Assembly (NCBI RefSeq): GCF_001907975.1
Contig: NZ_CP017834.1
Coordinates: forward strand, 2,439,523-2,503,522
Direction of reading: 5' to 3'
DNA length: 64,000 nt
From: Silvanigrella aquatica
GTDB lineage: Bacteria > Bdellovibrionota_B > Oligoflexia > Silvanigrellales > Silvanigrellaceae
Part shown: positions 30,655 through 39,158 of the stretch, piece after piece
How the letters are laid out: the number at the start of each line of letters is the position of its first letter
Numbering within the stretch: position 1 is the stretch's first letter
Position numbers and translations under genes: made by a program
Notes under the pieces: model-generated
Told to the model about the DNA's origin: nothing
The model's input: only the letters and a program-made list of their open reading frames with translations
The model's database searches: none

Positions 30655-32178
30655 TTAATAAGAAGAAATTTTTAATAAATCTAAGTTCTGAACAAAAGAA
30701 GATTTTTCAAATTGATAAAATAAATGATCGAGTTTTATTTTAAGTAGATCTTTATCTTCTTTTGCTGCAAATGATGTAGTAATAGAATTATATGACATTT
30801 GCTTTAATTCAGCATAGGAAATGTCTGTTTTTTTCAAGGCAATTGTGCATTCATTATTAATATCGATATCAAACATACCTTCATCATCGGTACTTAAACT
30901 CACAGGAAGACCCAAACGCAAATATTTTATAAAAGGATGTTGTTTTACGTTATCAATACTTGTTAAACGCAAATTACTAGAAATATTTATTTCTATAGGC
31001 ATTTTATTTCTTGAAGCATATTCTAAAGCAATAATATCCTTTGATAAATTCACACCATGACCCATTCTTTCTACACCCATAATCATAGAATCTCTTGGAT
31101 CTTCAATTAAACCTATTTCTCCAGAGTGCATGGTTCGATGTAATTTATTTGTACCATTTAATGAACCAAATAATGCAGAGCTGTATATAAATTGTCCTTT
31201 TTCTAATGAGGGATTATTCTCTTCATTATCTAAAAAATCAATCCCAACTAAATATTTATTTGAAGAACTATTTATAAATTTATTCCAATCATCATTTAAG
31301 TTTTTTATATCTTTTGTTCTTCTAAAAGCATTATTTAGACGTAAAGTAACGCCTGTTTGGTTTTCCAAATAACTTAACGTATCATAAAATTGAGGTTTTG
31401 CAGTTCCTGTAAATTCAATATAAATAACTCCCTCTTTAGCCGCTTTATTAACAAAAGCTAATAAAGATTGTTGATAACTTGAATTATCAGGTGTGGCAAA
31501 ATTTAAAAAACTAAAAACAGAATTAAATCTTGGAAAAGGCTGTTTACCTGCAGGTAGAAATAAGAAGGATTGAAATTTATTTTGAGAGTTTTTTGTTAAA
31601 TCTGAATATTTAGCTCCTTTTGGAAGATTTGAAAGCCATAATCTTTCAGAAGGATAAAGCATTTTATTGCCAGAAGAGTTATCAATATCATTAAAAATCG
31701 CATCAAATTCTAAGACGGGATTATTTTTTTGCAATAATATATTAGCTATATTCCTATCTAATGTCCCTGAGGGATGGACATGTAACATTCCCCCTTTAGG
31801 AAATTGTTCACAAAATTGTTTTTCAAGTTGTTTATGGCGCACTTTTGTTAAATCAATTATGGATTCATATTTAGCCTTAATTTTTGCTTTATAAATTCTT
31901 TTTTCTTGAAGTGTTTTTAAATAGAGCAAGTCATCGTCCGTAAAATCTTCTGAGGGACTAAGTGCAATTAACTTTTCCCAATCTTCCCTTGATATTAATT
32001 TTTCTTCTAAAGGAACATCACCCAAAGCTGCCTTCTGAAGTAAAAGTTCCCTCGCTTTATCATAATTTTTCCATTGTAATTCTAATTTCTTCTCTAAGTT
32101 TATATTTTTATCTATTGCATTTAAATTTTGAAATATTGAAAAATTTAGCACAAATAAAAAAATATATAATTTTTTCAA
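30655..32178 (-). CDS. Exported adenosine deaminase-like enzyme (ADGF/CECR1-like)
   Basis: The 507-residue protein has a signal peptide (about residues 1-22, ending LNA). An N-terminal helical region of about 100 residues precedes the amidohydrolase barrel. Visible active-site elements are the metal ligands HVH in GGMLHVHPSGTLD (about 130), H and E in MHSGEIG (about 350), the HG pair in RMGHGVNL and the Asp pair in STDDEGMF (about 435). This layout is that of secreted adenosine deaminase growth factor-type enzymes rather than the shorter cytoplasmic Add. It should deaminate adenosine outside the cytoplasm. The start is TTG after GGAG with 8-base spacing. Confidence 0.85.
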   Translation of the reverse strand: MKKLYIFLFVLNFSIFQNLNAIDKNINLEKKLELQWKNYDKARELLLQKAALGDVPLEEKLISREDWEKLIALSPSEDFTDDDLLYLKTLQEKRIYKAKIKAKYESIIDLTKVRHKQLEKQFCEQFPKGGMLHVHPSGTLDRNIANILLQKNNPVLEFDAIFNDIDNSSGNKMLYPSERLWLSNLPKGAKYSDLTKNSQNKFQSFLFLPAGKQPFPRFNSVFSFLNFATPDNSSYQQSLLAFVNKAAKEGVIYIEFTGTAKPQFYDTLSYLENQTGVTLRLNNAFRRTKDIKNLNDDWNKFINSSSNKYLVGIDFLDNEENNPSLEKGQFIYSSALFGSLNGTNKLHRTMHSGEIGLIEDPRDSMIMGVERMGHGVNLSKDIIALEYASRNKMPIEINISSNLRLTSIDNVKQHPFIKYLRLGLPVSLSTDDEGMFDIDINNECTIALKKTDISYAELKQMSYNSITTSFAAKEDKDLLKIKLDHLFYQFEKSSFVQNLDLLKISSY

Positions 32179-32339
32179 AATAATTCTCCATATATTTAAA
32201 AAATAATTCTTTTAATTATAAATAAAATATATTTGAAATTTTATATTTTATTCAAAAATAAAACAAATCAACACTTTAATAATTTGGATATTATTTATAT
32301 TGTTTTAAATTTATTGTCAAGAAGAAATATAGATTACAT

Positions 32340-32669
32340 TTAATTAGAAAATATGTAGAAAAAGGCGACTCCAATAAAAATAGAAAGTACCGCATTTTTT
32401 TTCCATATATATGTTATTACAACTGGAATTGCGGCAATAAAACTCGCATAAACAAACGAAGGATTCACATGTTCTTCAGACAGACCAGAAGAATAAAGAA
32501 ACAATATCAACATAATTCCTGATGGCAATTTTTTTCCAAAATTTATCACAAATTCGTTTTGAATAATATTTTTCGGCAAAACAAAAGGCAAATAACGAAA
32601 AATAAAAGTAATTACTGTTATTACAAAAATAAGAAATAATAATTCAGTTAATAGCATGTTTTTTTCCAT
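32340..32669 (-). CDS. azlD: AzlD-type branched-chain amino acid exporter subunit
   Basis: A small membrane protein of 109 residues with about four hydrophobic helices. It matches the AzlD family in size and in the segment FRYLPFVLPKNI. AzlC and AzlD (as in BrnFE) together export branched-chain amino acids. The frame is open further upstream, but the ATG at 32669 gives the normal AzlD length and a 26-base overlap with azlC; ATG 32657 is an alternative. Being beside azlC and in the usual order supports the call. Confidence 0.86.
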   Translation of the reverse strand: MEKNMLLTELLFLIFVITVITFIFRYLPFVLPKNIIQNEFVINFGKKLPSGIMLILFLYSSGLSEEHVNPSFVYASFIAAIPVVITYIWKKNAVLSIFIGVAFFYIFSN

Positions 32670-33348
32670 AAAATTTAAACCATTCGAGTATAAACATAGA
32701 TATAAAATAAAGAAATACAGCAATTAATAAGTTTTTCTGAAAAAATAAGAACGAAATAAAGTAGCAAAAAAATCCGGAAATAACAGGAGTAAAGTATTTG
32801 GAACTTATCACGCCATCAATTGCCATAATAAGAAATAAAGCAGTCAAAGCATAAACTAAAAACTCAGTATTATACCCTGATAAAAATGAATAAGAAAAAA
32901 CACCAATAAAAGTACCTAATATCCAATAAAAATGGCACAATAGAGAAACATAAAAACTATATTTATTATTGTATGATTTTGGATTATTAGAAAGAAGAGC
33001 ATAGGATTCATCAGTCAACGAACCTATCATATATATCTTTAAAGCAGAGTGGCATTTAAATTTATCTAAAAATGAAAAACCATAAAAAACATGCCGTAAA
33101 TTCACAATAGCTGTTAAGTAAACAATACTCCAAAATGAGCTATGTGCTAATAACATTGCTACCAAAATAAATTGAGAAGCACCCGCATAAATAAACATAC
33201 TTATAAGTGGTGCAATAAACCAGGGATAAGCTAACTTTTGGCACACAATGCCAAATGAAAGGCCTATAGGAACATAACCTGCAAGAGCAGGAATGCTGTC
33301 TTTAAAAGCATCTTTAAATGAGTTTTCTATGTATTCGGAACGAGACAT
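32644..33348 (-). CDS. azlC: AzlC-type branched-chain amino acid exporter, large subunit
   Basis: The 234-residue integral membrane protein carries the AzlC features DSIPALAGYVPIGLSFGIV at the N-terminus, GASQFILVAMLLAHSSFWSIVYLTAIVNLRHVFYGFS and SLTDESYALL. The family forms the large subunit of branched-chain amino acid exporters with AzlD. AGGA nine bases before the ATG supports the start. It follows the methyltransferase gene by 17 bases and overlaps azlD, so the three probably form one transcript. Leucine synthesis genes are in the window but 15 kb away. Confidence 0.9.
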   Translation of the reverse strand: MSRSEYIENSFKDAFKDSIPALAGYVPIGLSFGIVCQKLAYPWFIAPLISMFIYAGASQFILVAMLLAHSSFWSIVYLTAIVNLRHVFYGFSFLDKFKCHSALKIYMIGSLTDESYALLSNNPKSYNNKYSFYVSLLCHFYWILGTFIGVFSYSFLSGYNTEFLVYALTALFLIMAIDGVISSKYFTPVISGFFCYFISFLFFQKNLLIAVFLYFISMFILEWFKFYGKKHAIN

Positions 33349-33365
33349 ATTAAAATATCCTAAAT

Positions 33366-34751
33366 TTAATTTTTCTTAAAGCAAACAATATGAGTACCTG
33401 ATTGATATTTACAACCTGATGAAGTCGCATAAATTTTTTCATGATAATCGCATATAAAACCTATATCTTCAGCCATACATATTAAATTTTCTACATATGT
33501 TTTGCATTCTACGATATAATCTAATCCCGCAACAAGAGCTTGTAACTCTAAATAACACAGTCGATAATAACTTATAAATGTATTTGATAAAAACATTTTT
33601 TCATCAATTAAGTGATTTAATTTATTTAATAATTCTCGACACATTTTTTCAGAAATTTCAAGATTATCAGTTAATATATTCAATTTTATTTTTGGATATG
33701 TATTATTTGATAATCTTATTAGTTCTATTTCATCATCATAACAACTTATGGGTAGATTGAGAATATCTATGCTCAAACTCATGAGATCACAAATATAACC
33801 CATATGATGAGAGATTAAATTTTTCTTTCTTTCTAACACACTATGAAATGGTGAAATGAATTCATCAGAAATTATTAAATATCCCTCTTTATCTAGTATT
33901 TTATAAGCATGCTGCAATAAAAAATAAGTATTAAAATGATGCGATGAACCTACAGAAATAGCAAGTTTTAAGGGATAATCTGGATGATACTCTAAAAAAC
34001 TTTTTTGAATGAGATTTATAAAATAATTATTTTTAAATCTATCTTTTAAATAAGAAAAAGCAACAGGACTTGGTTCAACCACATCAATTTTAGAATAAGA
34101 GGGTAATATCTCTAAAAGCATTTGCAAGGCTGTTCCAGGTCCCGTTCCAATATCTACGAACCGAGTACTGAGTAAATTATTTTTCTTTAAGTAATTAAAA
34201 ATTCTTACCACTTGATAAGAGTATGCAGGATGAACCGCTTCAAAAAAATTGTACTCATTTACATTAATTTTTGATTCGAATAAATCTGAAATGATTATGC
34301 TATTATTTAGATCTCCCTGCAAAATAAAATTATCCTTAGAAATAAAGGTAGGAGTTGAAAATTCAAAATTTTTAAGACTTTTAATTTCAGAGCGCAGCGA
34401 TTCTTTAATGTATAAATTATCATGCAAATTCAATAAAAAAAGATCATAATCTTTTGATATTTTCTCAAGATACCCTTTATTTTGATTTGAAAAAGAAATA
34501 ATTTGAAATTCACTATGGCTTTCGCAAATATAATAATGAACTCCCCAATGATAATTTGATTTTATAAAAAAATTCCTTATATAATTTACAAAATCACTAA
34601 ATTTAAAAAAAGAATCAATTATAATTAATTGTGAAAATGCTAAACCATTTTGAATCTCAATCCACTGACTTTCTAATATACATCCAATTTCTTTTAAATC
34701 TTTTAAATTTCTAATAAAAATCTTTTCTGACAAATTATTCTCAATTATCAT
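33366..34751 (-). CDS. Class I methyltransferase-like protein with extra N- and C-terminal regions
   Basis: The 461-residue protein contains a Rossmann SAM-binding core in its middle: RFVDIGTGPGTALQML (about residue 200), the acidic strand end in IDVVEPSP, then LKLAISVGSSHHFNTYFLL and LDKEGYLIISDEF. The 190-residue N-terminal region and the C-terminal helical part (about 330-461, with several Cys) match nothing I recognise. AGAGGA nine bases before ATG 34751 sets the start; the open frame is 12 codons longer. It leads the presumed azlC-azlD operon, so a link to amino acid or peptide modification and export is conceivable, but substrate and function are unknown. Confidence 0.78.
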   Translation of the reverse strand: MIIENNLSEKIFIRNLKDLKEIGCILESQWIEIQNGLAFSQLIIIDSFFKFSDFVNYIRNFFIKSNYHWGVHYYICESHSEFQIISFSNQNKGYLEKISKDYDLFLLNLHDNLYIKESLRSEIKSLKNFEFSTPTFISKDNFILQGDLNNSIIISDLFESKINVNEYNFFEAVHPAYSYQVVRIFNYLKKNNLLSTRFVDIGTGPGTALQMLLEILPSYSKIDVVEPSPVAFSYLKDRFKNNYFINLIQKSFLEYHPDYPLKLAISVGSSHHFNTYFLLQHAYKILDKEGYLIISDEFISPFHSVLERKKNLISHHMGYICDLMSLSIDILNLPISCYDDEIELIRLSNNTYPKIKLNILTDNLEISEKMCRELLNKLNHLIDEKMFLSNTFISYYRLCYLELQALVAGLDYIVECKTYVENLICMAEDIGFICDYHEKIYATSSGCKYQSGTHIVCFKKN

Positions 34752-34935
34752 ATAAGAATTTCCTCTGAAATATTTATTGATATTCAATTTTATAAATAAT
34801 CATTATAATGATGTAAATGACTTCATATTAATATCATTATTTTACTAATCTCGCAAATAATTAAATGAATTTAATTTTAAGATTCCAAAAAATGAGTTTA
34901 ATAATTTGTTATATAAATTTAAATTTTAAATAAAT

Positions 34936-35847
34936 TTACGTATTATGAGAGGAGAGTTGATCTAAAAGATCTTTAACAGTCATACGGGAAACACCTAAAC
35001 TTCTTAATGATGATGCGACAACATTAAGTATTGATTTTTCTAAATCAAAAAATTTCTCTTTTCCTTTTTGACGATAAACAGGCTGGTGGGCATCAACAAG
35101 GGCAATGGCATCGGATCCTAATTCCGTTTTTAAATAATCAACACTGGGATGAACATTTTCAATATAAAATTGATACCTACTCAAAAGTGAGGGTTCATCA
35201 TCATCAGCACGCCCTCGTTTAGTTGCGCGAGAAAGCATTTCTTGTTTACTTATACTTAAATGCAAAACTTTAATCACAGGGATATCGAATCTTTTCAGAA
35301 ACTCAATAAGATGTTTCGCTGCTTTTACAGTTCGAGGATATCCATCAAGAATAAAAGGATTGGTACGAAATTCGGGGGAGTGCTCAATATGTGCCGCAAT
35401 AAAATCCTGGGTCCATCTATTAGGAACAAGTAAACCATTCATGGTGCAAAACTCAAGCCAATCCAATTGGCTTGTAAACTTATCCATGTCTTGCCGTTTA
35501 AAATAAGCTTCCATTTCAGGAATGTAATTGAGAACTTTTTTTGAAAGTTCTTCCGAAGTATCGACACAATCAAAGATGTTCGATTTTGCAGAAATTTTAT
35601 AATGATCTTCTAATAATTTTGCATAACTGATTTCATTTTTAGCACGCTGAAAGGTGGTACGTAATATTTCACCCATGGAAAGATGAGCTTCAGGGGGGAT
35701 TGACATGACCTTTGATAAGGCCGAAGCGACCTCACCCTTTCCACAACTCGAAGGACCCGTCAGAATAAGAACTCCTGGCCCCCGGAGTGAAACGCGTTCC
35801 ACTTTAATTTTTGATTCTAATTCATAGGCGACGCGATTGAGTGTCAT
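34936..35847 (-). CDS. Adenylate-kinase-like nucleoside monophosphate kinase
   Basis: The 303-residue protein has the adenylate kinase layout: a P-loop GPSSCGKGE at about residues 32-40, a nucleotide-binding LSMGEILR segment, FILDGYPRTVKAAKHLIEFL at about 165 and a short LID (RATKRGRADDDEPSLLSRYQFY). It is longer than normal Adk (about 215) because of an N-terminal extension, an inserted helical region (about 75-145) and a C-terminal tail. It may be a divergent kinase with a changed substrate rather than the housekeeping Adk. It follows dapA by 12 bases and is probably co-transcribed. Confidence 0.82.
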   Translation of the reverse strand: MTLNRVAYELESKIKVERVSLRGPGVLILTGPSSCGKGEVASALSKVMSIPPEAHLSMGEILRTTFQRAKNEISYAKLLEDHYKISAKSNIFDCVDTSEELSKKVLNYIPEMEAYFKRQDMDKFTSQLDWLEFCTMNGLLVPNRWTQDFIAAHIEHSPEFRTNPFILDGYPRTVKAAKHLIEFLKRFDIPVIKVLHLSISKQEMLSRATKRGRADDDEPSLLSRYQFYIENVHPSVDYLKTELGSDAIALVDAHQPVYRQKGKEKFFDLEKSILNVVASSLRSLGVSRMTVKDLLDQLSSHNT

Positions 35848-35859
35848 AATAATTCCCTG

Positions 35860-36801
35860 TTACGTTAAAACTTGTATTTGATTTTTTTTCAATTGATCAA
35901 GAATACAGCTTAATAGCTCTTGTTCTTTGCCCTCTGCTGGATAAAGAGGCGCTCTCAAAGTCTTGCCACAAATACCTAAGTGTGACAACATCCACTTCAC
36001 ACCAATAGGATTGGGTACCGCGAAAATTCCATTATTTATGCAATATGTTGCCAAATGCAATCGCTGTAATTCCTTAAAATTCCCCTTCTGATAAGCTTCA
36101 AGAATTTGAATAAGTACTTTAGGAATAATATGAGAAGTCACCGATATAACGCCGCTGGCACCACATAAAAGAGCAGGTGCATATGTGGCATCGTCTCCTG
36201 ATAAAATGAGTACATTTTGTTTATTTATTTGATCGAGAGCGTTTCTCATTTCAACAATGGCATTGACATTTCCCGCTGCTTCTTTAATGGCAACAACATT
36301 TTCATTTTCCAATACGATATTGGCGAGAGTCTGTGGCAATAAATTGATTCCCGTTCGACTGGGAACATTGTAAATACAAAGAGGCGTATCTTTAACAGCC
36401 TGAGCAACCTCATTATAATGCTTCACAAGACAGCTTTGGCTTGGCTTATTATAGTAGGGAGTAACAACCATCACCCCATTGGTTTTTTTTCCTTGGGCAG
36501 ATTTTAATTGTGAATATTTAATTGATTTTTCGATGGTGGTCTTGGTATAATTCGTACCTGTTCCCACATAAATATGAAAGTTTTCTGTTTGATGCTCCAA
36601 TGCCGCAAGCACAAGAGCTTCTGACTCCTGCTCACTTAAGGCGGCGTTTTCCCCGGTGGTGCCTAAAACAACAGCACCATGAATTCCCGCTTTTTTTTGA
36701 TAGGCAAGAAGGGAATCAAACGCTTTAAAGTCAATCTCTCCTTTATCATGAAAGGGGGTTGCAATCGCTGTAATAACTCCAGAAAAAGGCTTGTGGCTCA
36801 A
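35860..36801 (-). CDS. dapA: 4-hydroxy-tetrahydrodipicolinate synthase DapA
   Basis: DapA condenses pyruvate with aspartate semialdehyde in lysine and diaminopimelate synthesis. The 313 residues include GVITAIATPFHDKGEIDF, VLGTTGENAALSEQE (about residue 46), the YNVPSRTGINL motif with the catalytic Tyr (about 145) and the Schiff-base Lys in VVAIKEAAGN (about 172). The start is TTG behind AAGGAG. It leads a two-gene unit with the kinase-like gene. Confidence 0.94.
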   Translation of the reverse strand: MSHKPFSGVITAIATPFHDKGEIDFKAFDSLLAYQKKAGIHGAVVLGTTGENAALSEQESEALVLAALEHQTENFHIYVGTGTNYTKTTIEKSIKYSQLKSAQGKKTNGVMVVTPYYNKPSQSCLVKHYNEVAQAVKDTPLCIYNVPSRTGINLLPQTLANIVLENENVVAIKEAAGNVNAIVEMRNALDQINKQNVLILSGDDATYAPALLCGASGVISVTSHIIPKVLIQILEAYQKGNFKELQRLHLATYCINNGIFAVPNPIGVKWMLSHLGICGKTLRAPLYPAEGKEQELLSCILDQLKKNQIQVLT

Positions 36802-36885
36802 GAGGTTCTCCTTACAAGTAATAGATTCTGATCGCCTTGCAGGATAACGATCTTACAGAAACTTAGCAAGAATCTCTGAAGACAG

Positions 36886-36914
36886 TTGACCTCTTCTTTC
36901 GGATTTGCTAACCA
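36886..36914 (+). promoter_or_regulatory. Putative sigma70-type promoter of the CAT tRNA
   Basis: TTGACC (36886-36891) and TAACCA (36909-36914) are separated by 17 bases and end 15 bases before the tRNA. The -10 is weak. The tRNA-Val promoter candidate in this window has the same layout, which gives some support. Confidence 0.45.
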
Positions 36915-36929
36915 CTCAAATACAAAAGT

Positions 36930-37006
36930 GGGCCGGTAGCTAAATGGTTACGGCAGCTCGCTCATAACGAGACGATCTGGGGGTTCGAGTCCCTCTCGGC
37001 CCACCA
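36930..37006 (+). tRNA. tRNA with CAT anticodon (Met elongator or Ile2)
   Basis: The acceptor arm GGGCCGG pairs with TCGGCCC, followed by A and an encoded CCA. The anticodon stem GCTCG/CGAGA has the loop CTCATAA, giving CAT. The T-arm is GGGGGTTCGAGTCCCT. Position 1 pairs with 72, so it is not an initiator tRNA. Whether it is elongator Met or the lysidine-modified tRNA-Ile2 cannot be decided by eye. The D-stem has one mismatch (A13/C22). Confidence 0.9.
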
Positions 37007-37086
37007 CTTTTCTAAATGCTTCTATGCGGTTCTTGTGCATGATCTTAATTTCCGAAAAAAATCAATAAAATAAAGTTACAAAAAAA

Positions 37087-37118
37087 AGTCAAATTCTAGA
37101 TTTTAAAGGAATTTGACT
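37087..37118 (-). terminator. Perfect 10-bp inverted repeat with a T run on the minus strand
   Basis: Arms AGTCAAATTC and GAATTTGACT flank a 12-base loop. On the minus strand the hairpin is followed by a run of T residues, as in an intrinsic terminator; on the plus strand there is no T run. No minus-strand gene lies directly upstream of it, so it may end antisense or small RNA transcription, or act as an operator for the nitronate monooxygenase gene. The rest of 37007-37299 is AT-rich and shows no gene. Confidence 0.5.
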
Positions 37119-37299
37119 CATCTCAGGTTACATTATCATCGGTATTGAAATATCAATTTTAAATAGAATTTTAATTTTAAAAAATTTATAATTAATATCT
37201 TCTTCGACTAATTATTTTTTCCCATTTTCAATTAATTTTCGGTATGAGCAGGATAACGCTCATTCTCAAATTGAATTTAAACTGCAAAGGTAAAATATA

Positions 37300-38346
37300 A
37301 TGAAAAAAAATAAATTATTAGAACAACTCGACATTCAAATTCCCTTAATCGTTGCTCCCATGGCAGGAGGGCTTTCAACTCCAGAACTTGTAGCTTGTGC
37401 TGCTCAGGCGGGAGCCATTGGCTTTTTAGCCTGTTCTTATGACTCTCCCGAAAACATGGACGCACAAATAAAAAAAGTAAAACAACTTACTCATAAACAC
37501 TTTGCTGTAAATCTTTTTACACAACATCCCGCACTTAACTTAACAGAACAACAAATTGAAAAAGCCATTGTAGCTACAAATCAATACCGAGAAGAATTAA
37601 AAATTCCTTCCTTAACAAAATTAAATCCACCTTACGCGCCCGATTTCGAGAAACAATTTGAAATAGTCCTCGCTAATATCCCTAAAGCTTTCAGTTTTAC
37701 ATTTGGTCTCATTAAAAAGGAACATATTAAAGAATGTAACAAAAAAAGAATTGTCACCATAGGAACTGCCACTCAGCTTAAGGAAGCTCTTTCCTTACAA
37801 GAATTAGGCGTGGATGCCCTTGTAGCACAAGGAGTGGAAGCAGGAGGACACCGCGGCTTTTTTGATCCCAATGAAAACGATCCCAATATTTCAACAGATA
37901 ATCTTGTGAGTCAATTTATTAAAAAATTAAATATTCCTGTGATTGCTGCAGGAGGAATTATGAATCAAAAACATATTCAAAAAATTCTTTCCAAAGGGGC
38001 AAGTGCCGTGCAAATGGGAACGGCTTTTTTGCTTAGCAGTGAGGCGGGAACATCGGAGCCATATCGCAGAGCTCTGCGCGAGAAAAAGAGAGAAACCGAA
38101 TTAACAAAAGTATTTTCAGGACGATATGCTAGGGGATTAAAAAATCGATTTATGACTGAAATGAAAGATAAAGTAACAGACTCTATTTTACCTTTTCCAG
38201 CGCAAAATGCTCTCACACGAGACATCCGCAGCAAAGCCGCTCAAATGGATCAAGAAGAATTTTTATCGCTATGGGCAGGTTCCAATGCCCATATGATCAA
38301 AGAACATTCTGCCCTTGAAATTATTTCGAAACTTAATTTTAAATAA
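37300..38346 (+). CDS. Nitronate monooxygenase (2-nitropropane dioxygenase family)
   Basis: The 348-residue flavin enzyme of the NMO family shows IPLIVAPMAGGLSTPELVACAAQAGAIGFLA at the N-terminus, the FMN-binding EAGGHRGFF motif (about residue 185), IPVIAAGGIMNQKHIQKILSKGASAVQMGTAFLL (about 212) and SEAG. It should oxidise alkyl nitronates using FMN and oxygen, protecting against propionate-3-nitronate-like toxins; some relatives are enoyl reductases (FabK), but the early PMAGG and GGHRGFF fit NMO better. Single gene, convergent with the glutathione peroxidase gene. Confidence 0.87.
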   Translation: MKKNKLLEQLDIQIPLIVAPMAGGLSTPELVACAAQAGAIGFLACSYDSPENMDAQIKKVKQLTHKHFAVNLFTQHPALNLTEQQIEKAIVATNQYREELKIPSLTKLNPPYAPDFEKQFEIVLANIPKAFSFTFGLIKKEHIKECNKKRIVTIGTATQLKEALSLQELGVDALVAQGVEAGGHRGFFDPNENDPNISTDNLVSQFIKKLNIPVIAAGGIMNQKHIQKILSKGASAVQMGTAFLLSSEAGTSEPYRRALREKKRETELTKVFSGRYARGLKNRFMTEMKDKVTDSILPFPAQNALTRDIRSKAAQMDQEEFLSLWAGSNAHMIKEHSALEIISKLNFK

Positions 38347-38416
38347 ATTTTTTAATAAGAAAATGAGTTAAATAAAATATATGACAAATATTTTACTATA
38401 AAAAATATCACCAGAA

Positions 38417-38905
38417 TCAACTCAACAGTTCATCTAAATCTTTTGCAATTTCATCTGGCGTATTTGTGGGAGCATAGCGTTTTAAAACCTCTCCATTTTT
38501 ACCAATTAAAAACTTTGTAAAATTCCATTTTATGAATTCCGTACCTAAAATTCCCTTACTATTTTTTTTCAGATATTTATAAAGTGGATGTGCATTGTTT
38601 CCATTAACATCTATTTTTGAAAACATAGGGAAAGAAACATTATATGTTAAACTGCAAAAACTTTTAATTTCATTTTCATCTCCAGGCTCTTGACCACCAA
38701 ATTGATTACAGGGAAATCCTAAAATTTCAAAACCTTTGCCGTTATAATTTTTATATAATTTTTCAAGACCTTCATATTGAGGAGTAAAACCACACTTGCT
38801 TGCGGTATTGACTATTAATAATGCATTTCCTTTAAACTGTGAAAGTGTTTTTATATTTCCATTGATATCTTTTGCTTCAAAATCATAGATCGACTGATGT
38901 GGCAT
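38417..38905 (-). CDS. Glutathione peroxidase family protein (Cys type)
   Basis: The 162-residue thiol peroxidase has the signature NTASKCGFTPQYEGLEKLY with the peroxidatic Cys (not selenocysteine) at about residue 37, the Gln in GFPCNQFGGQEPG and the Trp in FIKWNFTKFLIG. A second Cys in FPCNQF and another in IKSFCSLTYNV may serve thioredoxin-dependent recycling, as known for Cys-type enzymes. No signal peptide. AAGGAG precedes the ATG. Likely role: reduction of organic peroxides in the cytoplasm. Confidence 0.93.
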   Translation of the reverse strand: MPHQSIYDFEAKDINGNIKTLSQFKGNALLIVNTASKCGFTPQYEGLEKLYKNYNGKGFEILGFPCNQFGGQEPGDENEIKSFCSLTYNVSFPMFSKIDVNGNNAHPLYKYLKKNSKGILGTEFIKWNFTKFLIGKNGEVLKRYAPTNTPDEIAKDLDELLS

Positions 38906-39026
38906 TGGATTCTCTCCTTAAAATCAAATTATTTCTAAGTTAACAGAGGAGCGTATACTAACATCCTATTTTTAACTGTCTAGAGATGAAAAAAAAAGTC
39001 AAAACGAGGAAACTAGACACTTTCTA

Positions 39027-39055
39027 TTGACAATGTTAGCCTAGTTAGGTAAACG
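39027..39055 (+). promoter_or_regulatory. Putative promoter of tRNA-Val and ubiE
   Basis: A consensus -35 TTGACA (39027-39032) and TAAACG (39050-39055) are spaced by 17 bases, placing the transcript start just before the tRNA at 39066. No separate promoter fits in the 16 bases between the tRNA and ubiE. Confidence 0.55.
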
Positions 39056-39065
39056 AATTTTCACT

Positions 39066-39142
39066 GCAGTCGTAGCTCAGTTGGTTAGAGCACCACGTTG
39101 ACATCGTGGGGGTCAGAAGTTCGAGTCTTCTCGATTGCACCA
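39066..39142 (+). tRNA. tRNA-Val (anticodon GAC)
   Basis: The acceptor GCAGTCG pairs with CGATTGC (one G-T pair), followed by A and an encoded CCA. D-arm GCTCAGTTGGTTAGAGC and T-arm AGAAGTTCGAGTCTTCT are regular. The anticodon stem CCACG/CGTGG holds TTGACAT, giving GAC. ubiE begins 16 bases after the CCA. Confidence 0.95.
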
Positions 39143-39158
39143 TCATTTGGTGTCCTCA

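Noticed and set aside
34789-34807. Fur-like site before the methyltransferase-azlCD unit
   Set aside because: About 13 of 19 bases match and only one half is good; too weak.
39135-39158. ubiE start at the TTG inside tRNA-Val
   Set aside because: It would place the N-terminus inside the acceptor stem of the tRNA; ATG 39159 gives the normal UbiE N-terminus.
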